25,603 nucleotides of DNA from Geobacteraceae bacterium (GTDB taxonomy: Bacteria > Desulfobacterota > Desulfuromonadia > Desulfuromonadales > Desulfuromonadaceae): contig JAIVHC010000155.1 in NCBI GenBank assembly GCA_020201305.1, forward strand, positions 1 to 25,603, read 5' to 3'. How positions within the stretch are numbered: position 1 is the first letter of the stretch; every line of letters begins with the position of its first letter. Both the position numbers and the translations under genes were made by a program. Below, piece by piece: positions 1 to 7,476 of this stretch. The notes under the pieces are model-generated. The model did not search any database. It had not been told where the DNA came from and saw nothing but the letters and a program-made list of their open reading frames with translations.

Positions 1-111
1 CTCTTTAAGTGGTGGTCTAACCCTGGGTTTGCTCATAGCAACGGTTTATCTGCTCGAACATAGCAAGCGCTTCCGCGCATAAACTTGCAGCTTAGCAACA
101 ACACAGGTACT

Positions 112-786
112 TCAAAAGGAGCCCGATTCATTTGCGTTTTGTTTATGTGTGTTTTTATTCTGTAGAAGCACCTGCCCCCCGTAGGCGGCATTTTTGCGCA
201 CCAGCAGGTCCGCCGTATGTCCATCATTGTTGCGAAATGCTTCAATTATTTTTTTGTGCTCCTGTACTGATATATCCATGCGTCCCGGCAGAGAAAGAGA
301 TGCAATGCGCAGATACTCGAACTTTTTAAGCAGCTGCTGGATCAGCTCCATAAGTTTCTGATTACCTGCAGCGCGTATAAAATACTCATGAAACTCATTA
401 TGGGCGCGGAAAAATGTCTTAACATCTTTACCTTTACTCATTTTTTCCAGGCGGCTATTAATGGTCTCGAGTTTATCTATATCTTTTGAGGTCATTTTTT
501 CCGCCGCCAACTGTGCAGCGTACCCCTCCAGGACACTTTTGATGGAGTAAAATTCCTCAATATCTTTCTCACTGTGCTTCGCAACTACGGCACCCTTACG
601 TGGAATAACAGTCAAGTACCCTTCTGATTCCAGTTGGCGGAACGCCTCACGAATAGGGGTGCGACTGATACCATAGCGCTCGGCAATATCCGGTTCGGAT
701 ACTCGTTCCCCCGGTTTAAGATCCCCCTTCAGAATCGCATCGCGTATATTTTCCAGAATCTTTTCGCGCAAGGTTTGATGCTGCAC
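112..786 (-). CDS. GntR-family (FCD/FadR subfamily) transcriptional regulator
   Basis: Protein of 224 residues that binds DNA and probably responds to a small organic acid or similar ligand, which the sequence does not identify. An N-terminal winged helix-turn-helix covers about residues 5-70, with the family pattern GDLKPGERVSE followed by ISRTPIREAFRQLESEGYL. An all-helical FCD ligand domain covers about 75-210, with family-typical FFRAHNEFHEYFIRAAGN and a later EHKKIIEAF whose histidines usually help bind a metal. The start is GTG, supported by GGAG eight bases upstream. The length is normal for the family; the Asn/Lys-rich last 15 residues look like an unstructured tail. It is transcribed alone, with a near-consensus promoter overlapped by a palindrome about 85-110 bases upstream, which suggests autoregulation. 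The family call is firm; the target pathway is unknown. Confidence 0.9.
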   Translation of the reverse strand: MQHQTLREKILENIRDAILKGDLKPGERVSEPDIAERYGISRTPIREAFRQLESEGYLTVIPRKGAVVAKHSEKDIEEFYSIKSVLEGYAAQLAAEKMTSKDIDKLETINSRLEKMSKGKDVKTFFRAHNEFHEYFIRAAGNQKLMELIQQLLKKFEYLRIASLSLPGRMDISVQEHKKIIEAFRNNDGHTADLLVRKNAAYGGQVLLQNKNTHKQNANESGSF

Positions 787-868
787 TGTTAAATCTCCAT
801 TTAATTTCTTAATATTCCTGATTTCATCCTTAATAGATCAGCTATCTGTCATGTAATCTCTTACTACA

Positions 869-897
869 TATATATTGTATACTGTATACAGTGTAAA
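869..897 (-). promoter_or_regulatory. Promoter and overlapping palindromic operator of the GntR gene
   Basis: On the minus strand, TTTACA (-35, 892-897) is separated by exactly 17 bases from TATATA (-10, 869-874). The spacer holds the inverted repeat TGTATAC-T-GTATACA (876-890), within which ACTGTATACAGT (881-892) is itself a perfect palindrome reaching into the -35 box. FCD-type GntR regulators commonly bind short AT-rich palindromes of this kind. A repressor here would block RNA polymerase, so autorepression is the natural inference. Confidence 0.7.
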
Positions 898-1314
898 GCA
901 ATGATTTAATCATTTAAGTAGATGCAACCCTATGTGCTTACTTGGTAACTATCCAACTCAATTGAATACCGCATCAGATTACGGAACCATGCCCTCCAGT
1001 GGAAAGGTGGCTGGCTCACGGATAGAGCAATGCAAGCCTCATGACACTCACAATCAGAACAGGATCATCACTATGGAGCCCGGGGTGATTAACTACTTTT
1101 TCTCTGAGGTGAAAAGTAGCTTTCATGGTAGCGATTGATGCCAAACAAAGGCCCCAGTGATACGACTTTCACGCAGCAGCTGATAATACTATTTATGGAG
1201 GCGATAGGTATATTCGAAGAGTGCCGGAAGCAATCAAGAAACTGGAGCACCAGGCACAATAATGCTGCGATACTGCGCCTGAGTTTATTCATGCGGTAGG
1301 GATATTTAAATACC
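898..1314. other. Stretch without a convincing gene between gntR and atpC
   Basis: No reading frame here has a recognisable product, a good ribosome binding site or a normal composition. Two short open frames (932-1138 plus, 1089-1292 minus) overlap each other and look like chance. An inverted repeat with 8-base arms, CTACTTTT and AAAAGTAG (1093-1119), encloses 11 bases and has no T-run, so it is not a standard terminator. A plus-strand frame at about 1129-1262 reads like protein (VAIDAKQRPQ, stop, then YDFHAAADNTIYGGDRY and EAIKKLEHQAQ) but is interrupted by a stop. It could be a decayed gene fragment; I cannot name a parent family. Confidence 0.4.
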
Positions 1315-1356
1315 CAACAAGAAAGGCAGCTTCCTATGAAGCTGCCTTTCTTGTTG
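1315..1356 (-). terminator. Terminator of the ATP synthase operon
   Basis: A perfect 19-base-pair stem with a four-base loop (arms 1315-1333 and 1338-1356) lies 25 bases downstream of the atpC stop. The core GGCAGCTTC/GAAGCTGCC is GC-rich and flanked by AAA/TTT, so the minus-strand transcript gives a hairpin with its U-rich part in the 3' arm. The tail beyond the arm is only moderately U-rich. Confidence 0.85.
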
Positions 1357-1381
1357 ATAACATAACTGAATGGAAAACAGA

Positions 1382-1789
1382 TTACTTGCCGCCAGCTACC
1401 TGGATACGGATCATAGCACGATTCAACGCTGCCTCCATGATACGGTAATCCTTATCTTCAGGACTAAGTTTTTTCAGAGCTTCTTCAGCGCGTCCGAGGG
1501 CTTCCTTCGCTCTGGCCATATCAATTTCGTCTGCAGGTTCAGCTGTCTCGGCAAGGACAATGATTGTGTCCTCTTCAACCTCAACATAACCCCAGTTAAC
1601 AGCTACATGAAAGGAGGATCCGCCTTTGCGATAGGTAAATTCACCCACTTTGAGCGTGGTCAGCAGCGGAGTATGTCCGGGAAGAATGCCTAACTCACCC
1701 ATCTGCCCCGGCATAACAACTTCATCTACTTCTTCTGACAACACCTGTTTATAGGGTGTAACCATCTCTAGTTTCAATTTTTCGGCCAT
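1382..1789 (-). CDS. atpC: ATP synthase F1 epsilon subunit
   Basis: Protein of 135 residues, normal for the family. Epsilon sits on the central stalk with gamma, couples it to the c-ring and can inhibit ATP hydrolysis through its C-terminal helices. The N-terminal beta-sandwich is recognisable from LEMVTPYKQVLSEEVDEVVMP and GELGILPGHTPLLTTLKVG (about residues 6-48); the C-terminal helical hairpin starts near residue 88 with ARAKEALGRAEEAL. It is the last gene of the operon, 52 bases after atpD and just before a strong terminator. Confidence 0.97.
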   Translation of the reverse strand: MAEKLKLEMVTPYKQVLSEEVDEVVMPGQMGELGILPGHTPLLTTLKVGEFTYRKGGSSFHVAVNWGYVEVEEDTIIVLAETAEPADEIDMARAKEALGRAEEALKKLSPEDKDYRIMEAALNRAMIRIQVAGGK

Positions 1790-1841
1790 GTGCGACTTCC
1801 TTTATACGTGCAAGACAACCTTACGTTTGAACAGATCCTGG

Positions 1842-3251
1842 CTACGCTGCTGCCATTGACTTGGCTTTTTCAATTGCCTCTTCAATGGTTCCAACAAGAT
1901 AGAAAGCCTGTTCCGGAAGGTCATCATGCTTGCCATCGAGAATCTCACGGAAACCCTTGATGGTATCTTTAAGCTCGACATATTTCCCGGGTGAACCTGT
2001 AAACACCTCGGCTACGAAGAACGGCTGAGACAGGAAGCGCTGGATCTTACGTGCGCGGGCAACCACCTGCTTATCTTCTTCGGAGAGTTCATCCATACCC
2101 AGAATCGCAATAATATCCTGCAAATCCTTATAGCGCTGGAGAACGTATTGAACCTCACGCGCCAACTCATAGTGCTCGTCGCCTACGACCTGAGGGTCAA
2201 GAATTGTACTACTTGAGTCAAGCGGGTCAACAGCTGGGTAGATGCCCAGTTCTGCAATAGAACGATTTAGAACTGTTGTTGCATCAAGGTGGGCAAAGAC
2301 CGTAGCCGGTGCAGGGTCAGTAAGGTCATCGGCCGGTACATATACTGCCTGTACCGAAGTGATAGAGCCTTTATCCGTAGTTGTGATACGCTCCTGCAGT
2401 TCTCCCATCTCCGTACTAAGTGTTGGCTGATAGCCAACCGCAGACGGTATACGCCCCAGAAGTGCGGAGACCTCTGAGCCCGCCTGGGTAAATCGGAAGA
2501 TATTATCTACAAATAGGAGAACGTCCTGTCCACCTTCATCACGGAAATACTCCGCAACGGTAAGAGCGGAAAGTGCTACACGTGCACGTGCTCCTGGAGG
2601 CTCATTCATCTGACCATAAATAAGGGCCGCTTTATCAAGAACACCTGAATCCTTCATTTCTTCCCACAGGTCATTACCTTCACGGGTTCGCTCACCTACG
2701 CCGGCAAAGACCGAGAAACCACCGTGCTGCTGGGCAACGTTGTTGATCAATTCCATGATTAAAACTGTTTTACCAACACCCGCACCGCCAAAGAGGCCAA
2801 TTTTACCCCCGCGAGCATATGGTGCAAGAAGGTCAATAACCTTGATTCCGGTTTCAAAGGATTCAACAGTAGTAGACTGCTTGACAAATTCAGGCGCAGG
2901 GCGGTGAATTTCCCATTGTTCATCTGCACCTATGGGACCTGCCTCATCCACTGGTTCACCGATAACGTTCATAATGCGGCCCAGGGTCTGCTTGCCAACC
3001 GGCATTACGATCTGCTTGCCGGTATCCAGCACCTCCTGCCCACGAACAAGGCCTTCAGTCCCGTCCATAGCAATGGTACGTACTGTGTTTTCACCCAGAT
3101 GCTGTGCTACTTCACAAACCAGATTCCACTCCTGAGCATCGATTGCGGGGTTTGTAATCTTTACCGCATAATAAATCTCAGGAAGTTTGCCGGCCTCAAA
3201 CTGCACGTCCACAACCGGCCCGATGACTTGAACTACCTTACCCTTGTTCAT
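1842..3251 (-). CDS. atpD: ATP synthase F1 beta subunit (catalytic)
   Basis: Protein of 469 residues, full length. Beta carries the catalytic nucleotide sites of the F1 hexamer. The Walker A loop GGAGVGKT is at 155-162, the catalytic glutamate lies in GERTREGND at 186-194, and LLFVDNIFRFTQAGSE gives the Walker B strand and the following loop. The C-terminal DELSEEDK motif, where inhibitory elements contact beta, is present. The start is ATG with GGAG in the upstream gap. It follows the damaged atpG by 52 bases. No substitution is visible in the catalytic motifs. Confidence 0.99.
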   Translation of the reverse strand: MNKGKVVQVIGPVVDVQFEAGKLPEIYYAVKITNPAIDAQEWNLVCEVAQHLGENTVRTIAMDGTEGLVRGQEVLDTGKQIVMPVGKQTLGRIMNVIGEPVDEAGPIGADEQWEIHRPAPEFVKQSTTVESFETGIKVIDLLAPYARGGKIGLFGGAGVGKTVLIMELINNVAQQHGGFSVFAGVGERTREGNDLWEEMKDSGVLDKAALIYGQMNEPPGARARVALSALTVAEYFRDEGGQDVLLFVDNIFRFTQAGSEVSALLGRIPSAVGYQPTLSTEMGELQERITTTDKGSITSVQAVYVPADDLTDPAPATVFAHLDATTVLNRSIAELGIYPAVDPLDSSSTILDPQVVGDEHYELAREVQYVLQRYKDLQDIIAILGMDELSEEDKQVVARARKIQRFLSQPFFVAEVFTGSPGKYVELKDTIKGFREILDGKHDDLPEQAFYLVGTIEEAIEKAKSMAAA

Positions 3252-3303
3252 GATGAATTACTCCTTCTGCACCACTACGTGGAGAGTTTTATCCTAAAAT
3301 TTT

Positions 3304-4097
3304 CTATTTAATCGACTCAGCACCGGATACGATTTCCATCAGCTCTTTGGTAATGGCTGCCTGACGGGCCCGGTTGTATTTCAACGTCAGCTTATCTATC
3401 ATTTCTGAAGCATTCTTCGTTGCACTGTCCATACTGCTCATACGCGCACCGTGTTCAGAAGCCACCGACTCGAGCAGTGCTTCGAATATCTGCACTTCTA
3501 TGTATTTTGGCAGAATCGAATGCAGTACCTTCTCTGAGCTGGGCTCGTAGATATAATCAGCGACAAAGCGATCTTCTTGCGCTACTTCAGGAACAATGGG
3601 GAGTAACTGATTGGTGGTTACTTCCTGGTTGATGGCACTGTGAAACTGATTGTAGATGATGTAACGCTACCGGTTATATGTTCATACACCTTATCTATAG
3701 TCAAATCCTTGCGCCGCTTGAGCAGATCGTTGCCCTTTTTCCCGACTATTCTAAGGGTATATTCATCGTAGTCGTGAGTCTGCTGCTGTACAAACTTCAC
3801 TGCGGCCTTGGTAATATTGCTGTTAAATCCACCACACAGACCTCTGTCAGCTGTTACCAGAAGTACCAGCGCATTGCGTTTTTCCCGTTGCTCCAGCAGA
3901 GGATGGGTAGTTTCGATATCGCGCGCTGCTATACTGCTCAAGACTTCCTGCATCTTATTAGAATAGGGTCTGGCTGCGACTACAGCTTCCTGGGCGCGGC
4001 GTAACTTCGCTGCAGATACCATTTTCATCGCTTTGGTAATCTGCTGCGTGTTTTTCACCGAGCCGATGCGCTTTTTTATCTCCTTGAGATTTGCCAT
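3304..4097 (-). pseudogene. atpG: ATP synthase F1 gamma subunit, disrupted by an internal deletion and frameshift
   Basis: Gamma is the rotating central shaft of F1. The 5' part encodes normal gamma from MANLKEIKKRIGSVKNTQQITK through VTADRGLCGGFNSN to HITGSV (about residue 145), then runs out of frame to a stop near 3618. The 3' part resumes in another frame at about 3663 as YIIYNQFHSAINQEVT and continues without a stop through YIYEPSSEKVL and ASEHGARMSSMDSATKNA to the normal C-terminus ending GAESIK. The two parts total about 265 residues, whereas the family has about 285-292. The missing piece is the segment that normally joins these blocks, roughly 22-27 residues (about 70-80 bases, not a multiple of three). 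As read, no complete gamma can be made. Gene identity is certain; whether the damage is real is not. Confidence 0.9.
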
Positions 4098-4119
4098 AAT
4101 TGAATCCTCAGGTGATGGC

Positions 4120-5631
4120 TTATGCTACTACAAACTGACCGTTAAAATCTTCCAGAGCTTTTTTCAAACGTCCTTCAAGATCAGTGTCGAGAGCTTTTTT
4201 CTGCTGCAGATCCTGTATAAATTCTGAGTGCTTTGAATGCATAAAGGCGAGAAGTTCACGCTCATATTTTTGAATTGAGCTTACCGGAAAATCATCAACA
4301 TAGCCGTTATTTGCAGCATATATGGTAATAACTTGCTCTTCAACAGCGAGAGGCTTGTACTGGGGCTGTTTAAGAATCTCCACCAGGCGCTCACCGCGAT
4401 GAAGTTGCTTTTGCGTCGCAGCATCCAGGTCGGAACCGAACTGGGCAAATGCTGCCATCTCGCGATACTGAGCAAGGGCGAGACGCAAAGTACCGGCAAC
4501 CTGTTTCATCGCCTTTATTTGTGCACTACCACCGACACGGGATACGGAAAGACCAACGTTGATTGCCGGTCGAACACCTGAATAAAACAGATCGGTTTCG
4601 AGGAAAATCTGCCCATCCGTTATAGAGATAACGTTTGTGGGGATATACGCTGAAACATCACCGGCCTGGGTTTCTATAATCGGCAGCGCGGTAAGGGAAC
4701 CTGCGCCTCGCTCATCACTGAGCTTTGCTGCACGTTCAAGCAAACGGCTGTGGATATAGAAGACATCCCCCGGAAAGGCCTCTCGACCCGGCGGACGACG
4801 CAGCAACAGTGAAAGCTGACGATAGGCTACCGCCTGTTTGGAGAGATCGTCATAGATAATTACCGCATGCTTCCCATTATCGCGGAAGTACTCACCCATG
4901 GTAACACCTGAATAGGGGGCCATATACTGGAGCGGTGCAGGGTCGGAAGCGGTAGCTGCTACGACAATAGTGTAGTCCATAGCTCCGTGTTGCTTAAGTT
5001 TATCCACCACCTGGGCAACGGTAGAGCGCTTCTGTCCGATAGCAACGTAGATACATACTACATCTTCACCCTTCTGGTTGATGATGGTATCTACTGCAAC
5101 AGCGGTTTTACCGGTCTGGCGGTCACCAATGATCAGCTCACGCTGTCCACGACCGATGGGCACCATGGAGTCTATCGCTTTCAGACCTGTCTGAACCGGT
5201 TCGTGAACAGACTTACGTTCCACGATGCCGGGGGCTTTGATCTCAACCTGGCCGGACTTATCAGTTTTAATATCTCCTTTGCCATCGATAGGAACCCCGA
5301 TACCGTTTACGACACGACCCAGAAGTTCGTCGCCAATGGGTACTTCAACAATTCGCTCGGTGCGCTTTACGGTGTCACCCTCTTTAATGTGCTCGGCATC
5401 CCCTAAGATAGCCGCACCCACATTATCCTCTTCCAGGTTCAGAACCATCCCCATAACACCACCGGGGAACTCAAGTAGCTCTCCGGACATGGCTTTATCC
5501 AGACCGTGGATACGGGCAATGCCGTCACCGATGGAGATAATGCTGCCAGTTTCACTGACCTCTACTCCACCCTCGTAGTTTTCGATTTGCTTTCGAATTA
5601 TCGCACTGATTTCTTCTGCTTTGATTTCCAT
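4120..5631 (-). CDS. atpA: ATP synthase F1 alpha subunit
   Basis: Protein of 503 residues, the usual length. Alpha alternates with beta in the F1 hexamer and holds non-catalytic nucleotides. The P-loop GDRQTGKT is at 169-176, and the family signature VGLSVSRVGGSAQIKAMKQVAG follows GVRPAINVG. The N-terminal helix (EISAIIRKQIENYE) that contacts delta is intact. It starts eight bases after atpH and precedes atpG by 22 bases, in the standard H-A-G-D-C order. Confidence 0.99.
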   Translation of the reverse strand: MEIKAEEISAIIRKQIENYEGGVEVSETGSIISIGDGIARIHGLDKAMSGELLEFPGGVMGMVLNLEEDNVGAAILGDAEHIKEGDTVKRTERIVEVPIGDELLGRVVNGIGVPIDGKGDIKTDKSGQVEIKAPGIVERKSVHEPVQTGLKAIDSMVPIGRGQRELIIGDRQTGKTAVAVDTIINQKGEDVVCIYVAIGQKRSTVAQVVDKLKQHGAMDYTIVVAATASDPAPLQYMAPYSGVTMGEYFRDNGKHAVIIYDDLSKQAVAYRQLSLLLRRPPGREAFPGDVFYIHSRLLERAAKLSDERGAGSLTALPIIETQAGDVSAYIPTNVISITDGQIFLETDLFYSGVRPAINVGLSVSRVGGSAQIKAMKQVAGTLRLALAQYREMAAFAQFGSDLDAATQKQLHRGERLVEILKQPQYKPLAVEEQVITIYAANNGYVDDFPVSSIQKYERELLAFMHSKHSEFIQDLQQKKALDTDLEGRLKKALEDFNGQFVVA

Positions 5632-5639
5632 GAGTACGC

Positions 5640-6182
5640 TTACCCCTTCTTTAAGGTATCTTCAATCCGCTGTAACTGGGTTTTTATACTGCCGTCAAAA
5701 ACTTTTCCGCCAACTTCGGTTTTAAGTCCACCCAACAAGGCTGAATTTACTTTTGTATTTAGTTCAACGGTCATGCCGGACTGCTGTTCCAAGCCCTCCT
5801 TGATTTTTTCAAGTTGCGCTTTAGTAAGCTTGGTAGCCGACTCAACCTTCGCTCTGACAACGCCACTTATTTCGTCGGCCAGACTTAAATATTCAGCGAA
5901 AATCTGTTGCATATACTGAATACGATGTTTCAGAGTGAGCAGGCAGACAAAGTTCCTAATTCCATCTGATAATTCCATCGCCTTCGATACATCGGCCATG
6001 ATTGCGGTCTTTTTTTCGACCGCCAATGTCGGGCTTTCCAACAACAACCGCAGCGCATTTTCGCGTTTCAAGAGGCTGTTCACTTGGCCAAGTTCGCCAG
6101 CGTAGGATTCCAGAAGGTCTTTTTCTACCGCCAGTTCTACCAAAGCTTTGGCATACCGTTTCGAAATCGCACTTTTACTCAA
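5640..6182 (-). CDS. atpH: ATP synthase F1 delta subunit
   Basis: Protein of 180 residues that links the top of F1 to the b/b' peripheral stalk. The N-terminal helical domain begins with the family-typical AISKRYAKALVELAVEKDLLE. The C-terminal domain contains GVVRAKVESATKLTKAQLEKIKEGLEQ and then GLKTEVGGKVFDGSIKTQLQRIEDTL, the usual end of delta. The ATG overlaps the end of atpF by four bases, indicating translational coupling. Length and order are normal. Confidence 0.97.
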   Translation of the reverse strand: MSKSAISKRYAKALVELAVEKDLLESYAGELGQVNSLLKRENALRLLLESPTLAVEKKTAIMADVSKAMELSDGIRNFVCLLTLKHRIQYMQQIFAEYLSLADEISGVVRAKVESATKLTKAQLEKIKEGLEQQSGMTVELNTKVNSALLGGLKTEVGGKVFDGSIKTQLQRIEDTLKKG

Positions 6183-6778
6183 TGCAGTTCTCCTACTTTA
6201 AGCTTGTATTCTTCAACCAGGCGTGCCTGATCTTCCCGGTTGAAATTCTTCTTCAGAAGATCACTTGCAAGCTCTACAGCCAATTCGGCTGCTTCCTGCT
6301 GCAGAACGAGCCGCGCTTTTGCAATCTCATTTTCTGCAGTCTTGCCTGAGTCTTCCTTAATCTTGGCCGCCATTTGTTCTGCACTTTTTATAATGCGCTG
6401 CTTCTCAAGTTCTGCTTCATTCTTAATGTCAGTTTTGATCTGACCGATCTCTTCTTCGGCACGGGTGAGTTTCGCATCATACTCTGCAAAGCGCTGCTCT
6501 GCACTCTCTGCAGCTTCACGCGCATCTTTAAGCTCCTGCTCTATTCCCTCACGCCGATTACTCAAGGCGTTCTTTAAAGGTCTAGCGACAAAATAGGCGA
6601 TACCCGCAACCAAAAGACTGAAGTTAAGCACCCGGTAGAGAAAATCCTTCAGCAGGACGCCGCTGTCTACCTGATGCGCATCACCAGCCGCTAGCGCTAC
6701 CCCTGCAGAAAGACCAATCAGACTTCCAGCAGTAAGGCACGCGATGCTGTGTTTTTTCACTGCTTGCAACGAAATCAT
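6179..6778 (-). CDS. atpF: ATP synthase F0 b subunit
   Basis: Protein of 199 residues forming one arm of the peripheral stalk. Unlike a minimal b subunit it begins with a hydrophobic, signal-like segment (about residues 12-31, ending AGVALAAGD), followed by a second hydrophobic stretch at about 48-66 (VLNFSLLVAGIAYFVARPL). From about residue 72 it is a long charged coiled coil rich in Glu, Lys and Ala. Geobacter-type b subunits are similarly long with this leader. It overlaps both neighbours by four bases. Whether the leader is cleaved cannot be told from sequence. Confidence 0.92.
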   Translation of the reverse strand: MISLQAVKKHSIACLTAGSLIGLSAGVALAAGDAHQVDSGVLLKDFLYRVLNFSLLVAGIAYFVARPLKNALSNRREGIEQELKDAREAAESAEQRFAEYDAKLTRAEEEIGQIKTDIKNEAELEKQRIIKSAEQMAAKIKEDSGKTAENEIAKARLVLQQEAAELAVELASDLLKKNFNREDQARLVEEYKLKVGELH

Positions 6779-7203
6779 TTTACTTTCCTCCCCAGAACCT
6801 TTCCGGCGATTGCTGCCGCAAGACCCTGCGTCTCTTTTTTCAGGCCGCTGCGCGCTGCTTCAGCCTGCTTGCCGACCTGAACCTTGATGAGATCCAGATG
6901 ACGGTTGGCCTCTTCTCGCGCTGAACCGAGAATTGATGCTTCACGTTTGCCTGCTTCCTTACGAATCGCTGCGGCTGCCTGACCGGCATCAACTTTAGCT
7001 TCATGCAGTTTCTTCTCGTAGCGTTCCATCTTTTCGTTGATGGATACCTCGAGATCCCGAGCTTTCTGATGCTTGGCTGCAACTCCCTCCCGGCGTTCTG
7101 CCATCACCCTGCGTAACGGACGATACAGCAATACATTGAGTATCAGCATCAGTACCACAAAGTTAACGAACTGCACCAAGATGGTCCAATCAATGCTTAT
7201 CAC
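6775..7203 (-). CDS. atpX: ATP synthase F0 b' subunit (second b-type subunit)
   Basis: Protein of 142 residues with one N-terminal membrane helix (about 8-28, LVQFVNFVVLMLILNVLLYRP) and then a coiled coil of Arg, Glu, Ala and Lys. The junction LLYRPLRRVMAERREGV is typical of b-type subunits. Two different b-type genes in tandem imply a b/b' heterodimeric stalk, as in Geobacter, cyanobacteria and alphaproteobacteria. It is the first gene of the operon. No atpB, atpE or atpI lies next to it, so the a and c subunits must be encoded elsewhere. The symbol varies between annotations (atpX, atpF2, atpG'). Confidence 0.9.
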   Translation of the reverse strand: MISIDWTILVQFVNFVVLMLILNVLLYRPLRRVMAERREGVAAKHQKARDLEVSINEKMERYEKKLHEAKVDAGQAAAAIRKEAGKREASILGSAREEANRHLDLIKVQVGKQAEAARSGLKKETQGLAAAIAGKVLGRKVK

Positions 7204-7291
7204 GGCGCTACCCCTCTTTTAATTTCCATATCCGATATTCATGCCTGAACGGTGCGAAAGCACCACCTTCTGGCGTGGTCTGCTACACTAT
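7204..7291 (-). other. Leader region of the ATP synthase operon
   Basis: Lying between the parAB terminator and atpF', this must hold the 5' leader and perhaps the promoter of the operon. GGTGC-GAAA-GCACC (7251-7264) is a five-base-pair hairpin, and ACCAC/GTGGT arms nearby could form an alternative. TATAGT (minus strand, 7287-7292) could be a -10 box but has no good -35 partner. The atpF' start is preceded by AAAAGAGGGG, a strong ribosome binding site. No promoter can be named with confidence. Confidence 0.35.
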
Positions 7292-7319
7292 AAAAAAGCC
7301 CTGCAGCGCAGAGCAGGGC
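7292..7319 (-). terminator. Terminator downstream of parAB
   Basis: On the minus strand, GCCCTGC and GCAGGGC (7313-7319 and 7298-7304) form a GC-rich seven-base-pair stem around an eight-base loop, followed at once by six T residues (7297-7292). This is a classic intrinsic terminator. It lies about 157 bases beyond the parB stop, so the parB transcript has a long 3' tail. It separates the parAB unit from the ATP synthase operon. Confidence 0.85.
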
Positions 7320-7476
7320 AGACTTAGCACAGGGCTCAGGAAAAAGTCAAGTTTTTACCCGTTCAGTTTCTTTTTTACCTCCCTCAGAGGGCAGCTCACA
7401 AACGTTTTTTATTCGGAATAAATGCGGGTTTAATGCCAATTTAATCCTTTTATCTGTCCGGAGTAGAGACATTGAT

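Noticed and set aside
1..36. A minus-strand frame from ATG 36 reading MSKPRVRPPLKE off the left edge
   Set aside because: Only 12 codons are visible and there is no ribosome binding site or recognisable motif, so a gene start cannot be supported.
932..1292. Short open frames of 67-68 residues on both strands between gntR and atpC
   Set aside because: They overlap each other, lack ribosome binding sites and have no family-like pattern; chance frames are the simpler reading.
7320..7376. TTGACT with a 17-base spacer (minus strand) as an atp operon promoter
   Set aside because: The -10 position has no TATAAT-like sequence, and the transcript would run straight into the parAB terminator.
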